Of a stretch of DNA of 64,000 bases, positions 1 through 11,574 are shown piece after piece (the first letter of the stretch is position 1; each line of letters begins with the position of its first letter). The stretch is taken from positions 765,078,330 to 765,142,329 of the forward strand of contig NC_081408.1 in assembly GCF_030272615.1 (NCBI RefSeq), in the 5' to 3' direction. This DNA comes from Cryptomeria japonica (Eukaryota; Streptophyta; Pinopsida; Cupressales; Cupressaceae). The translations under genes and the position numbers were made by a program. Below the pieces are notes generated by a model. The model was not told the DNA's origin. It saw only the letters and a list, made by a program, of their open reading frames with translations, and did not search any database.

Positions 1-231
1 TATAATATATTATAAATATTATATAATTATATAATATATTATATTATATATTATTATATTATATAATATAATATAATATTTTATAATCTCATATTATATT
101 ACATATTATGTATTATATAATATATAAAATAATATAATAATATATTATATATTATATAATATGTAATATATACTATATTATTATATTACATTATATATTA
201 TATAATTTATTTTTTAATTTAAAATTACCTA
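1..231. repeat. AT-rich low-complexity tract
   Basis: Nearly pure A/T built from permutations of TATAATAT and ATTATATA. No coding potential. Typical of expanded AT microsatellite DNA in plant intergenic regions. It cannot be assigned to a particular element. Confidence 0.85.
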
Positions 232-233
232 TA

Positions 234-270
234 AAAATCGGATATCCGATTTTATCCGATATCCGATTTT
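234..270. repeat. Palindromic ATCGGATATCCGAT cluster
   Basis: A perfect 20-bp palindrome, AAAATCGGATATCCGATTTT (234-253), is followed directly by an imperfect second copy of its right half (TATCCGATATCCGATTTT). The cluster sits between the AT tract and the first gag-like remnant. Function unknown. It could extrude a cruciform or bind a dimeric protein. Confidence 0.7.
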
Positions 271-427
271 CTTAGGTGTTTACCATGCCAAGGTGTACTG
301 ACACCCAGGCCAAGCAAAAAATCAACACAGATTTTTGCATTTTTAGGCGAGTAGGGAAGGCTATTTTTTTCACATCGCCACTTTTTGGCCCCCCATGATC
401 CTGCACTAACCCTTGGAAAGGATTGGA

Positions 428-2247
428 CTAATGGAATGGGATTGTGAAAAGTGGATGGTGGATAATGGATGGGGTTTTTAAGAATTTGTGGAAGATCAAC
501 ATTGGCACACACCTTGAAGGGTGGTGGAGTAGTGGGGGATAGAGTGTGGATTTTGGGAAATGTGGACCCAAAATAGAGGAGGGGGATGATGGAGTTGGGA
601 TGGTGGATTTTGGGACATAAGGACCCAAAATGGATTTTGAAGATGGAGGAGTTTTAGCTGGAGGATTGGAGGACTTTTGAATGGATGGAGCTTTTGGATT
701 AGCAGGTTTGGATGCCAATTTTGATTTTTCTTTGGGATGCATTGCTTCTTTGGGAATCCATATAGTTCTTGATTTTTTATTTTGGGGCCTTTGTGGCCTT
801 TTTTATTTTTCTTTTTTTCGGATCATATTTTTGTTTTGGGCATGTCGTTTTGAGGTGACATGTTGATCCTTTGATTTTTGTAGATTTTGAGCTTTATGCT
901 TTTTAGATTGGGAATCCAAATTGCTTCCAATAGAAATGGGATGGGTGTAAGAGGATGAACAACTTAAGTATTTTGTGGATGGTGGCATGATGAAAGGAGA
1001 GTGTTGGGAGGCATTGAATGATGTGTGCCTTTGTTGATCTTGCTTAGGGATAATGGATGGAGGGATGTAAGAACCCAAAATGGATGGAAGGAATAGAGGA
1101 TTTAGTTTTGGAATATAAGGTCCCAAAATGGATGTCGATGACAGGGGATAATGGGATTTTGATTTGTATGAAGGAAATTTGGATTTAAGAGGAATAGAGG
1201 ATGTACCAACATCTTGAGCATTATCTTGAGGACCCTTATTATTTCGGAAATGAGATGCGAGTCCATTTTGAGGGGGATGAGATGTAGAAGGAAGATTAGT
1301 ATCTTTAGATGGATTGGGATCGTGACATGGAGATGAAGGGATACTTTGATCTTGACTAGGGAGGGTATCATGAGTTGGAGTGGGAGGGGTGATTGGATCA
1401 TGAGATGGAAGAGGATCATGCGATGGAGGGAGAGGGTTGGATAGAGGAATAATATGATCATGAGAGGAAGTGGATGGAATTCCATCATTAGATGGAGTAA
1501 AGGCAGATGCATCATGAGATGGAGAGTATTCTATTCTAGCATGATTTGGAACAAGCTTTTGGCATGTTTGGAGTTGTTGTGTGATGGAAGAAGGTATGGA
1601 AGCTTTGATGTGAGTAGATTGAGGAATGGGGGTATCATGAAGTGTGAGGGATTGGAATTTGTTTTGAGGTGGAGGTGATTGGGGTGGGTGGAGGACTTGA
1701 GGAGACTTGGCCACTTTGCTTAGAGGTGAGGATTTTGTCTCCTTTTCTAGCATGTCTTGGATAAGATTATGGATGATGGACTTGGAGGATATGGATAATA
1801 TGTATTTTGGAGGATTAGGATTAAATGGAGAATTGGGATTAGATGGAGGATTGGGATTGGGATTGGATGGAGGATTAGGATAATGGATTGGGTAATTAGG
1901 ACTAATGCTTGCAGGACTATGGAGTAAAGGATTTGGATGGGGAGTAGAGGTAATGAATGTGTTGTGAAAGGATGGGGATTGAGATATGGATGGGAGGGGA
2001 GATGGAGGTATACATATTGGATTAGAGGAGTATGTGGATGAGGGATAATATGGAGATATGGATGCGGAATAAGATGGATTTCCATTGTCGAAGGTAGAGG
2101 AAGGATATGAGATATGGTATAGATTGGGATTAGGTACAATCTCTTGAGGTGAGATGGATGGGAGATTATGGGATTGACTTGGTAGGCAGGTTCATGAACT
2201 TCCATGAGCATCTTCTCATACCAATCTTTGAAATTTTGGGTAATCAT
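428..2247 (-). pseudogene. Proline/serine-rich gag-like remnant (element V)
   Basis: Three open stretches on the minus strand (2247-1747, 1753-803, 742-428) belong to one decayed reading unit. The first begins with MITQNFKDWYEKML, which resembles the gag of plant gypsy elements, and then shifts frame. The middle stretch (316 codons) has runs of PSHDP-type repeats and a Lys-rich C-terminal stretch. The motif SILGPY(I/V)PK recurs four times across the middle and last stretches. Composition is extreme: pyrimidine-rich on the coding strand, so Pro, Ser, His and Leu dominate, with little folded-domain character. No zinc knuckle, protease or RT follows inside the window. The LTR-like block at about 3746-5467 lies upstream on the same strand, which supports a gag position in a minus-strand LTR element. 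A host proline-rich protein is possible but less likely. Confidence 0.5.
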
Positions 2248-2399
2248 GTTGAGGGTGAAGGATTAGATTGGAATTGGATGAATATGTTTTGGAGGAGAAA
2301 GATTATGAAGATGAAGTTAAATTAAGATGAGGATTAGGAATTGGCTTGGAATGATGATGGATTACATTTGATTAGATTTGTATTGGACTTGATTTTATT

Positions 2400-2520
2400 G
2401 GATTAATCCTTTGATTAGGACTTGATTGGATTGGATTGGTCCTTTGATTAGGACTTGATTGGATTGGATGGGGTCCTTGGATAAGGACTCAATTTGATTA
2501 GTCCTTGGATTAGGACCTAG
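2400..2520. repeat. Degenerate tandem repeat, 28-34 bp unit
   Basis: Four head-to-tail units start near 2408, 2441, 2475 and 2503. Each contains CCTTTGATTAGGACTTGATT or a close variant (CCTTGGATTAGGACC). The core TCCTTTGATTAGGA is itself partly palindromic. It lies in the 5' untranslated part of element V. Confidence 0.75.
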
Positions 2521-3745
2521 ATGGGAATCGATGATGAATTGGATTTGATTGGATTAAAGGATTGGATGATTTACTTGATGGGGGATTGGATAACCGGATT
2601 AGGAAGATGGATGGATTTGATTGATTAGAATTTTGGAGATTTGATTGGATTAGAGGGAGAATGATTATGGAAGAACAATAGATAATAGGAAGAATAAAGG
2701 GGGAGGCTACCCAAAGTTGGATGGATGATTTGGACAAGAATATTGGTTGAGGGAGGATGATTGTTTGAATGGATTAAAGTGGATTGGGGATTGGGGAATT
2801 TATTGAATAAATAAAAATGGATTAAAAATTTGATGATGACAAGATGGAATTTGGAAAGAGGGAGGATTGATTGGTTGTGGGGGATGGACTTGGCAAGATA
2901 TGTCAAGTAAAGAAAATACAATGGCCAAAAGAAGTTAGACTCAAAAGACACTCATTCTCCTTCACAACATATCTTATGTAGAGCAAGGACAATAGTCAAT
3001 GGATCCCAATTGGTTTCCCAGCTACGCTTACCCAAAGTGGACACTTAGATGCTTGATCCCACTAGCTCCCCTTCATGGCACTCACTTCTCCGAGGAAGCC
3101 AAGCATCAATTCTGATGAAAATTCCTCATGGCAAACTTTGTGTCTCTACTAAGGGCCATAAAAATATGGGCGGCTTTGGAGGTCCAACCTCCTGCACCAA
3201 TGACTAGAAGGTTTTGGCCACTATGCACAAGGTGCTTAGTAAGACTTCTCATTAGGAGCTACCCTTCGTAGTTGTGCAAGCACAATTGAGTCCTATAGCC
3301 CAATGAAGCACCAAGAACTTACTAATCACGCAAGCGTGATTGAGATCTCTAGGACCCTACTAAGCACCTAATGTGAGAGTGAACTCTCATATAACCCCAA
3401 CCATTGATTATTTTGATCTCAATGGCCTATTTATTATAGTGAGTTGGGAACCCCAGGTCCATGTGTACTCACTTGGGTTGTTCCTCTCTCACTGGCTCTA
3501 TGAGCAACTCTGGAGGGCAGACCCGCTAAGGGTAAAAATGTAATAAACCTAGAAAAGACCAAAGGGGTCTAGATTTCTGATTGCCTACATATGCAAGAAT
3601 GTACTCTCCTACCCTCTGACTCTTCAAAAAAATGAAAACACAAGATTATTTTACCTCCTAATTAGATATAGGTGCTTAATAAAAGAAATGCAATGTTTGC
3701 TTGAACCTCCTAGGCAACCTGTGAGAACAATGGATTAGTAGTTTT
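2521..3745 (-). other. Non-coding leader of element V
   Basis: No convincing protein in either strand. Short minus-strand open stretches at 2510-2951 are Ser/Pro/Ile-rich and look like by-products of the purine-rich plus strand. The segment 2950-3600 is more balanced in composition and is probably the leader between LTR and gag. No primer-binding site could be recognised with confidence. Confidence 0.4.
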
Positions 3746-5467
3746 TGTGATAATCAATCTTGGGCATTCGAAATAAAAGAAGCTGCAAACACAAGATTAT
3801 TATCCCAAAAGAATATTGTAAAATCGGTTTTCTTATGATTTTCTAAGTAATTTCAAAAAAAAGTTTGATAAAAACTGATTTTATATGCTAAAATTATAGA
3901 AATCTAAAGTCCAAAAACAAGGGTTGACTTTGCACATGCTAAACTAATTTTTGAAAAAATATATGAAACATCTAAAGATAACCCATTTTAGATCTTTGAA
4001 TCCTCTTTCCAACATATTTTGAATTTTTTAAATCTGACACTCGAACGAAACGTTATGTCTATTTTATGAAAACCATTTTTTTTACCAGAACGCACGTGTT
4101 GAACCCATGGCGCTTGCGCTGTTTTGTAGTCACTTACACTGATTCAGAGGCACTTGCACTGAAGCACGTGCTCAGGCACTATTGTGCAGTTTTTAATGAT
4201 TTTTTACTCTGCGCATGCGTTTTGGCGTGAGCATAGGCACTATTTTGCCTATGCACGCGCTATTTGACAGTTTGAATGAAAAAAAATTGGATTTATACCA
4301 AACGCACATGTTGATTTGCATTCTGGCAGGCTGATTCACTAGCAGATGCGCTGATTGACCCAAAATGCAGAAAAGGCGCCACAAAATTCAAATTTTGAAT
4401 CGCTTGCGTTGTTTGACCTGTAGACGATAGGATTTGATTTGGATTAATGGAAATGGATAGATTTGGATTTAATGAAACATTATGAGGACATGATGAGGAT
4501 GTGATAGAATAGAAGAGAAAAATGGCAACGTAAGATTAGAAGAATGGATCAAGGATAAATAGCAGCATGACAATGCATGAGAAGTGGATGACGCACTGAT
4601 TGACCAAAAATGCAGAAAAGGCACCAGAAAATTCAAAATTTGAATCGCTTGCACTGTTTGACCTGCAGATGATAGGATTTGATTTGGATTAATGGAAATG
4701 GATAGATTTGGATTTAATGAAAGATTATGAGGGCATGATGAGGATGTGATAGAATAAAAGGGAAAATTGGTAGCATAAGATTAGAAGAATGGATCAAGGA
4801 TAAATAGACAGCATGACAATGCATGAGAAGTGGATGATTTGTGAGGAGAATAGACTCCAATTTATAGATTAGAGAAGGCCAATGGAGGGTCAAGATTGAT
4901 TTGATCATGAAGGGTTGACATCAATTTGAAATAGAAAGCATGAACCAAGGGCGCCTTTGGAAAATAAATGGGAATATTAAATTCCTTGGGAAAAAGGGGG
5001 GAGAAATTTGAATTTCAAATATAAGGAATTAAAAATTCCAAAATAAGGATGCATTGAGGGATTCAAAGAAATTTGAATTTCTTTGAGAGACTCGATGTTG
5101 ATGTGACATGAATGGGAATTAAAAATTGAGGGATAATGACAAGCATTATTATGAGATATTCTAGAAGCATTAATTAGGTTGAGTGGGATTAGGAAAAGTG
5201 ATTTGGAGGAATTTCATGACTAGGTTAATTAATTAAAATTAATTAACTGAGTAGGTTTAGAGAAAATAATTATTGGAGGAAACTTTAGAAGAATAGGGGA
5301 ATAATTAATTTATTTGATAAATTAATTATTGGACAATAGTGATGGAATTAATTAAATTAGATTTAATTGATTCTGAGAGGAATAAGGATAACACAATTAA
5401 ATTAATTAATTATGTTGGCAGGCTTAAATTAATTAAATATTGCTTTAATTAATTTTAGGTGTCCACA
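3746..5467 (-). repeat. LTR-like block of element V (right end resolved)
   Basis: The right end is sharp: CCTAAAATTAATT-type sequence and then GGTGTCCACA (so the LTR would start TGTGGACACC on the minus strand), abutting copia coding sequence at 5469. The right third is rich in TTAATTAAT, as in the other gypsy LTRs of this window. The left end is not resolved and the chosen coordinate is approximate. A 245-bp tandem duplication lies inside (4349-4836). 4080-4400 is dense in GCGC/GCAC-containing motifs. Confidence 0.5.
4349..4836. repeat. 245-bp direct tandem duplication inside the V LTR
   Basis: CTGATTGACC recurs at 4351 and 4596, and GAATCGCTTGC near 4397 and 4642, both 245 bp apart. The two units stay alignable through TGACCTG...GGATTTGATTTGG and up to GAGAAGTGGATGA. 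They differ by scattered substitutions and small indels, so the duplication is old. Confidence 0.85.
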
Positions 5468-5468
5468 A

Positions 5469-6235
5469 TTTGGTTTGGAAAATTCCAAACCGGTAAGTAC
5501 TCCTATGGTTACAAGTGAAAAATTGACAAACAAGGATGCATCTGCATAGGTAAATCCTACTAGGTATAAGTCTATGATTAGTGGTTTGTTATACCTGACT
5601 TGGACTATACAGATATAATGACTGCAGTTTGTATTGTATCAAGATTTCAGAGTGATCCTAGAGAAACTCATGAGAATGCAATGAAAAGGATTTTCGGGTA
5701 TTTGCAAGGAACAACTGAATATGGTTTATGGTACCCTAAAAATGATGACTTTACGTTATTTGCATATACAGATGTAGATTGGGCTGGAGATATTGATGAC
5801 CGGAAGAGCACATCTGGTTGAGCTTTCTTTCTTGGAAAGAAACTTGTTTCATGGATCAACAAGAAGCAATCATGTACCTCTTTATCTATTGTTGAAGTGA
5901 GTATGTTACTATTGCTACTAATTGTACACAAGTTCTATGGATGAAGCAAATATTGAAGGATATAAAGGTGGATTGTAATGAACCGGTAGTTATTCATTGT
6001 GATAATTATGTTGCTATTGATATATTAAAGAATCTGGTATTTCATTATAAGACAAAGCACATATCTATCAAGTACAACTTTTTGAAGGAAAAGATGGAAG
6101 CAAATGAAGTAAGACTGATTTTATGTAAACACTAAAGAGAAGATTGTAGATATTTTCACTAAACCTTTACCTAAGGAATCATTTGAGTACTTCAGGGACA
6201 GATTGGGAGTTTTTGCCCCTCCGGTAGAGACTTGA
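5469..6235 (+). pseudogene. Ty1/copia pol fragment: end of RT and RNase H
   Basis: The fragment begins within the copia RT C-terminal region (FGLENSKPVSTPMVTSEKL at 5469), continues through SGLLYL, then RNase H motifs YTDVDWAGD and DDRKSTSG, KTKHISIKYNFLKEK, and the C-terminal DIFTKPLPKESFEYF and GVFAPP, ending at TGA 6233-6235. This is the usual 3' end of a copia polyprotein, which copies the RNA genome and degrades the RNA strand of the hybrid. It is broken by a stop at the GCA-TAG step near 5549, frameshifts near 5600 and 6130, and a TGA directly after STSG (about 5819). Everything upstream (gag, protease, integrase, most of RT) is missing because the V LTR lies against it. The matching 3' LTR follows at 6599. 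Confidence 0.9.
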
Positions 6236-6598
6236 TTGGTGTTGACTGACATCTGTCTGGTATCAGAAAATATTACTCATTCTGGATTGATGTGGGGATG
6301 CTCCTACTCAAGGGGAGTAGTTTGCCTTGTAATTCAGTAGTTTTTGGTTTTTGCTTTGATATTTTTGTCAGATTTTTGGCATTGATTTCAAAGAGGGAGA
6401 GATATTGATATAAAAAACTTAAGGAGTTGTATACATTAGGGAGAGAGATATATGTGTAATTCAGAGCTTTACAGTGATATCATTCACAGGGGGAGTTTGG
6501 TCTTTGATGTCTTCCATTTGGGGAGACTTGTTTGGCATTTTCCTGGCACTTGGATGTTTTTCACATCTAGTGTTGCCATCAATGCCAAAGGGGGAGAT
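6236..6598 (+). other. Copia 3' untranslated region and polypurine tract
   Basis: Non-coding segment after the copia stop. It ends in the polypurine tract AAAGGGGGAGA (6587-6597), which primes plus-strand DNA synthesis, immediately before the LTR TG. The approach GTTGCCATCAATGCC to the tract is nearly identical to that of element X (16684-16698). Confidence 0.8.
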
Positions 6599-7815
6599 TG
6601 TTGGCAATTTTGAGGAATTGATTATGTGTTGCATTGATATTTTATCATTGATGTCAATACTAGTTGTTTTGGTTGCTTTATCGGTATCCTTCTGATCCTG
6701 GTAGGTTGTTTGGTGTCTGATTGAATTAGATCATGGTGTTTCGGTATGCTCCGGTATGTTTGGTTTATGGAATTAGCTTATTCATGCTTCTCAGATTCAT
6801 GTTCAGTTGATTGGTTTTGATTTCGTGATAAGATGCTATCATGTATGCTGGAATGTTTGGCTTATGGTTTTGGTGAAGGTTTCCCTGGCAGAGCATTATT
6901 GTAGATAATTGATATTATGCATAAGTGGTGTTGGAGCGACTTCAAGTGGAGTTTTAGGATGCTGATGGTGATCATGTTCAATACTTGGTTTATTGGGATC
7001 ATTGCTTTAGCATGTGTGGACCTATATTGGGTCCCATTTATCTAGGTTATGGATTGAAATAATATAACGTGTGAATTGGTCTCCTTGATATGTTTCCAGG
7101 ATGACTTATGGGTTGGATATTATTTGTTTAGTCTTTGGCCGACATGTTTTGTAATTATGTAATTGCTTTATTGTCTGGTGGTCGACCTTATTATTTATGG
7201 TTGAGGGTTTGTATATATAGATGTAAGATCTCATTGTAGATCATGGTTATGAGATTATGAGATTATATGTGTGAATAATGTAATAATCATTAAGGCAAAG
7301 GATTTGGTCGATCATTGGAGATCGGGTTGGGTTTATGTAAGAGGATTTAGTCCTCTAGTATTGAGCTTAACTGGAACTGTACTCAGGTGTAGGAGATACT
7401 ATCATTGCAGTTCATTCATTCTTCCGGATTGTAGTCTAGATTTATATGTAGCCAGTGAGGTTCATTTTGTAATGAGCAGTGTGCTCTAGGTTGTTGGCCT
7501 TCCTGCAAGTGCAGCCCTATCATTTGTAATCACATACTTACCACAAAAGTATTATCTGACTATGGGTAGGCTTCCCACCATGGTTTTTCCCTTTACCAGG
7601 TTTTCCACATACAAATCTTGATTCCATGTGGATGGTATTTATTCTCTGATTATTTCTTGTGGTATATGTTATTTTAGTATTTGGTTTATGCATTCTGGTA
7701 TTGTTCTTTTGGGTTCTAGTATTAAATTTTTAATTGCTAAAGGTTCTGGTAATCTGCTGACAACTGATTCACCCCCCCCCCCTAGTTGTCCTTCGGTTAT
7801 TTGAACTGTCCAACA
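6599..7815 (+). repeat. Copia 3' LTR
   Basis: 1,217 bp bounded by TGTTGG and CCAACA. It directly follows the polypurine tract and the copia pol fragment. A TATA-like TATATATA lies at 7212-7219. The 3' part has CCACCATGGTTTTTCCC (about 7577) and a C-run after TGATTCA (about 7770), both also found in the LTRs of element X. The 5' copy of this LTR is outside the window or lost. Confidence 0.85.
7212..7219 (+). promoter_or_regulatory. Putative TATA box of the copia LTR
   Basis: TATATATA followed by GATGTAAGATC, about 610 bp into the LTR. Position and sequence fit an LTR promoter. No transcript evidence is available. Confidence 0.45.
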
Positions 7816-7989
7816 GACAAAAGTAGAGCCTACCCTGCAAGTTGAGTGATAGTATTAGGAGCTCACCAACCATGCCTCTCACCAAAGCTATTATTTTGAA
7901 AAGTATTTGTTAGACGGACACTAGGTGCAAAGGCTATCCAGCCAACCATACTATTATTTGATATTTGATACCTTGTGGGTATTTTGATA

Positions 7990-9480
7990 TGTTAGATGGG
8001 GATTGAATGCTTTCAATTTCATTATACCATCATTAAAAACATTATTTTTTTAGTCCAAAGGCAAGGTTTATCATCACATGTAAAATGGTTGTCATTGTTC
8101 TCTTTGTATATATTTTCTCAAGACCCTTAGCAATACAAGAACTTTTTCAATAGTGATTCCTTTCTCTATGATCGCATCAAATGTGATGGAACATTGAACT
8201 TGTAGGTGATAAGCCATTTCTTGATTTAACTTTTGGATAAATGTGTCAACAAGCTTTTTAGGAATGTGATAGGGACACTTGCTTTCTATATTTCTCCATT
8301 ATTGTGGGAAGGAAGCAAATTTTTATGCATTTCTTTATTTTCTATTATACAAATTAATCTTAGAAACCTCATGTTTAATGTTGTATGAAAAGTGTGAAAC
8401 AATTTTCCCTTCCAGCTCATGCAGAGATTTAATCCCATGAGGTAAACAAGAAAACCATTCAATAGCTTGATCTCCAAAACTTATTGGAAAGAGGTGCATA
8501 ATATAAGTGCCATTATAAGAAACCTTCATGCAAACTAGATGAAAATCTCTTGCATGATAATGAGGATCACCTTCTCCTTTATACTTATAAAATTCAGGTA
8601 TGTCAAAGTTTTGCAGAAAAAAAGGTATCATAGGTAGGGATCTATCAAAGGAATAAGGGAATATTTCCTCAAATGTATAACCCTTCTTAATGCACATCTT
8701 AATTTCATGTTTGTTATCTCTTATGGAAAGCTCTTAAATTGGGATGCCAAGTCACTCATTGGTATTAACAGAGGTGAGTTAAGGGTATAGGTTGAGATGG
8801 GTGGTTAGATTTGTGGAATGGAAAAGAAAGGTTGACTTTGTGGAATATAATTGCATAGTAAGAATATGCATAAGATGACATAGGTTGAATTTGGTAGTAG
8901 GTAGAATATTCTGGTATGTGCGCAGTAATTTAAGGTTGTGAAGTTGTCATGGATGAATATAAGATTCTAGTGGTTGGAATAAGAATGGATGGTGGAATGG
9001 TAGGTGAAGGCTTGGGTGTGAAATGATCTTCCAAGTCATCATAAGGATATCTTAAAACTTTAGACGTATTGTGAGGTGAAGTTGAGGGATTATGTATAGA
9101 AATAAGATTAGATTGGAAAGAAGTGGTAAGGTCTATAAGATTAAGAGAAAGTAACTTTGTACCCAGGGCTCTTATTGAGCAACATTTTATAATAATGATC
9201 AACATTTGGAACAAGGAGAATTTCTACCACTTTCGTAGCCCTAGGTTCTTGTTCAATCTCTCTTTTCTCTTCTAATTTTAGCAATTTATTTAGATAAATT
9301 TAAATCTCTAATTGTTGAGTTTCTGTGGGTTTAGTTATTTGATTACCTTCAAAAGGAGGTAAATATTTTGGTATTCGAAATGAATATTGAGTTCCTCTTG
9401 GAGAAGTTGTGAGGTTTGTGTTGGGTTATTGTGATTCTCTGTTTCTCTTATGTTGTGATCTTGTGGTTGTTATGTATGGA
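7990..9480 (-). pseudogene. Ty3/gypsy gag, broken (element W)
   Basis: Reading the minus strand from about 9480 leftward there is a gag-type protein in pieces. The best part (8697-8335) shows YKGEGDPHYHARDFHLVCM, then FPISFGDQAIEWFSCLP and the conserved SYNIKHEVS, i.e. the capsid-like retrotransposon gag core. Further on, about 8290-8120 encodes LVDTFIQKLNQEMAYHL, matching the C-terminal gag helix of elements O and I (LVEIFISNLNEEMEFHL). Several stops and frameshifts interrupt it. It ends near the copia LTR border at 7815, where the downstream nucleocapsid and pol should be. W is a relative of O and I but clearly diverged. Confidence 0.7.
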
Positions 9481-10448
9481 TTTCAATTTTGCAATTTTTA
9501 GCGTTTGATTGTTTTTGGCAGTTTAGTGTGTGAAAGTTTGTCTTTTCGATAGTTGATTTGGTACTATGTTTTCTTCTGACAAGAGATGTAAGAGACACAA
9601 TAGATAATGAAAGACACCAAGTACATTAACACCTCTACAATCACAAATATTAAGATATTTTTTTAATATTTGAATTTTTTTATAAGATTTGATGTAATAA
9701 GAAATGAAAGATGAAGTCACTTTCCCTATGTCTCAATTTGGATTTTTTTCCCCTTTTGGATTCAAGAAGGGAAGAAGATTTGAAAATTGAAACACATAGT
9801 ATACATCAACAAGCCTATGGAATTGGGATTATCAATCCTTGTATGTAGAAGAAAATATATTAAAAAAAGGTTCAATTAGGCTTAACAAATCCCAAGTATG
9901 CGTGCCTATCCTCTATATACCACAAGGGTAAGTTGAGGCATAAATTTGAAGATGAAAGAGAATAATGCCACAATTTTGGGAGGAGAGGGTAATACACTCT
10001 ATGCCTTCACTTCTCTAAGGAATAAACTTCTTACATGTTTAAGCCAAATTGATAATATTATACTTCCAAGAGGTGTGTCTTTCGATTCACTCCCAGCTCT
10101 TTATAATCTATCAGAACATGGGAGTCAAGGTTTTCCCTTAGAGAGGTCTCTTCTCTAGGTACTCCCCTTGAAAAAAATAAGATCACGCAATTCTAACTAC
10201 TCAATTTATCCACTAGGACATGAGTAGAGAACATACATAGGTAGACCTTAGGATTAAAAAATTATGGTTTATTTTAGATCTCAAATCCAAATGTGCAATA
10301 TTGATTTTTAAGCCCAATTTTAATGTAAGGAAGACACACCGAGGAATATGATCTAAAGGAAGAAATATTTATAATATAGATACAAAAGACTATGGTCACT
10401 TTTAAAATGTAAATGAGAGGGTTGAGAATAAGTGAGCTCGGATTTAAC
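9481..10448 (-). other. Leader of element W, left part
   Basis: No recognisable protein. Upstream of gag on the minus strand, so probably 5' untranslated leader. Positions 10222-10345 are repeated in diverged form at 18010-18130, beyond element X. The segment ends with TTAAC (10444-10448), the target site of element X. Confidence 0.5.
10222..10345. repeat. Leader repeat, copy 1
   Basis: Contains GGTAGACCTTAGGATTAAAA, TGGTTTATTTTAGATCTCAAA and TTTTAAGCCCAATTTTAATGT. Alignable by eye with 18010-18130. Both lie in what was one continuous W leader before X inserted. Confidence 0.65.
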
Positions 10449-11533
10449 TATTGGCAAGAGACATTGTTTTGGTGAAGATTGGTGCATGATTAATGCTTAG
10501 GGGTTGTCATTGATGGCAACTCAGTTTGGAAATCACATCCGATGTATATAGATTTGATTTACCAGAAGTCATATTGTTCATAAGGCATAAGTCTAGAAGG
10601 TGGAACTCAGTAACTGGTAGAGCATGAGATCATTGTGTACATCTTGATTTTTGTGATTAAATTTTGGTTGTGATGATCAAGGTAATTGATTTGAGGTTCA
10701 AGGTAGAGTATCTCATGATCCTGATATCCGATGTTCATTTGTGAGTAATTTTAGAGGTCTAGTATCTGGTAATTTAGTTAGGGAAGAGCTATTTTGGTGT
10801 AACATGTGTTGCAGATTTGTTGGGTTGATTTTGGTGATCAGTTCCATGTTTGAGGTTATTGGGCTGATTATGGGAAGCTTATTATCATCTTATTTTGTTT
10901 AGCATTTTGATTTGTGGATAGATTGAGAAGACTTGCTAATACACGTTTCATGTTGCATGTTATGTGGTTTTTGGAAGCCAACTCAGTAAATGATTATTTT
11001 TGTTGGTGCGGATATATAAGATCAATATGGATGAGGATTTTAGTGAATATCATGAGTGAGGAATGTGTGACAAAGTAGAAAATAGAGTAGAATAATAGAT
11101 TAGTTGCAAAAGATAATAAGAGCCTAACCAGAACTAAATTTTAGCATAGTTAGATGCTATACTTCAATTCATTCATTGTAATAAATTGTAATAGCCTGTA
11201 AGGCAGTGAGCCTTCCTCCGAGTTGTAGCCCTCTTGTAATTGAGTAGTGAGCTCTAGGCAGTGAGCCTAAATGCAAGTGCATTCCCCTTATGTAATATTA
11301 TCATACTTCTGGCCATAGTATAGTAATATTGTGGGTTCAAATCCCACCATGGTTTTTCCCTTTCTAGGATTCCACATAAAAATCTTGGTGTTATGGTTGT
11401 GTGATTAATTGCTTTATGTTTTTGCATTTCATTTTCATTCTTATTCATTCAGTGGTTTAAGAATTAGGCTAATAAGTTTGTATATTTCAAAACATTGATT
11501 CACCCCCCCTCTCAATGTTCATTGATTCCAATA
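10449..11533 (+). repeat. Element X 5' LTR
   Basis: 1,085 bp. The expected terminal TG is mutated to TA (10449-10450) and the terminal CA to TA (11532-11533), both transitions. Compared with the 3' LTR it lacks about 60 bp near 11065, between copies of a short GTGTGACAAAG-type sequence, so a small deletion explains the length difference. A TATA-like TATATAA lies at 11013-11019. Confidence 0.88.
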
Positions 11534-11535
11534 AT

Positions 11536-11547
11536 TGGTATTAGAGC
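11536..11547 (+). other. Primer-binding site, tRNA-Met type (element X)
   Basis: TGGTATTAGAGC, two bases after the 5' LTR. It differs by one transition from TGGTATCAGAGC, the initiator tRNA-Met complement used by most plant copia elements. Confidence 0.85.
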
Positions 11548-11574
11548 TTTGTACCTTGAAAGAAGCCAAAAAAC

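Noticed and set aside
1102-1515. 137-codon minus-strand Leu/Ile/His-rich open stretch
   Set aside because: Alternative frame of the proline-rich gag-like stretch 803-1753. Repetitive codons keep several frames open.
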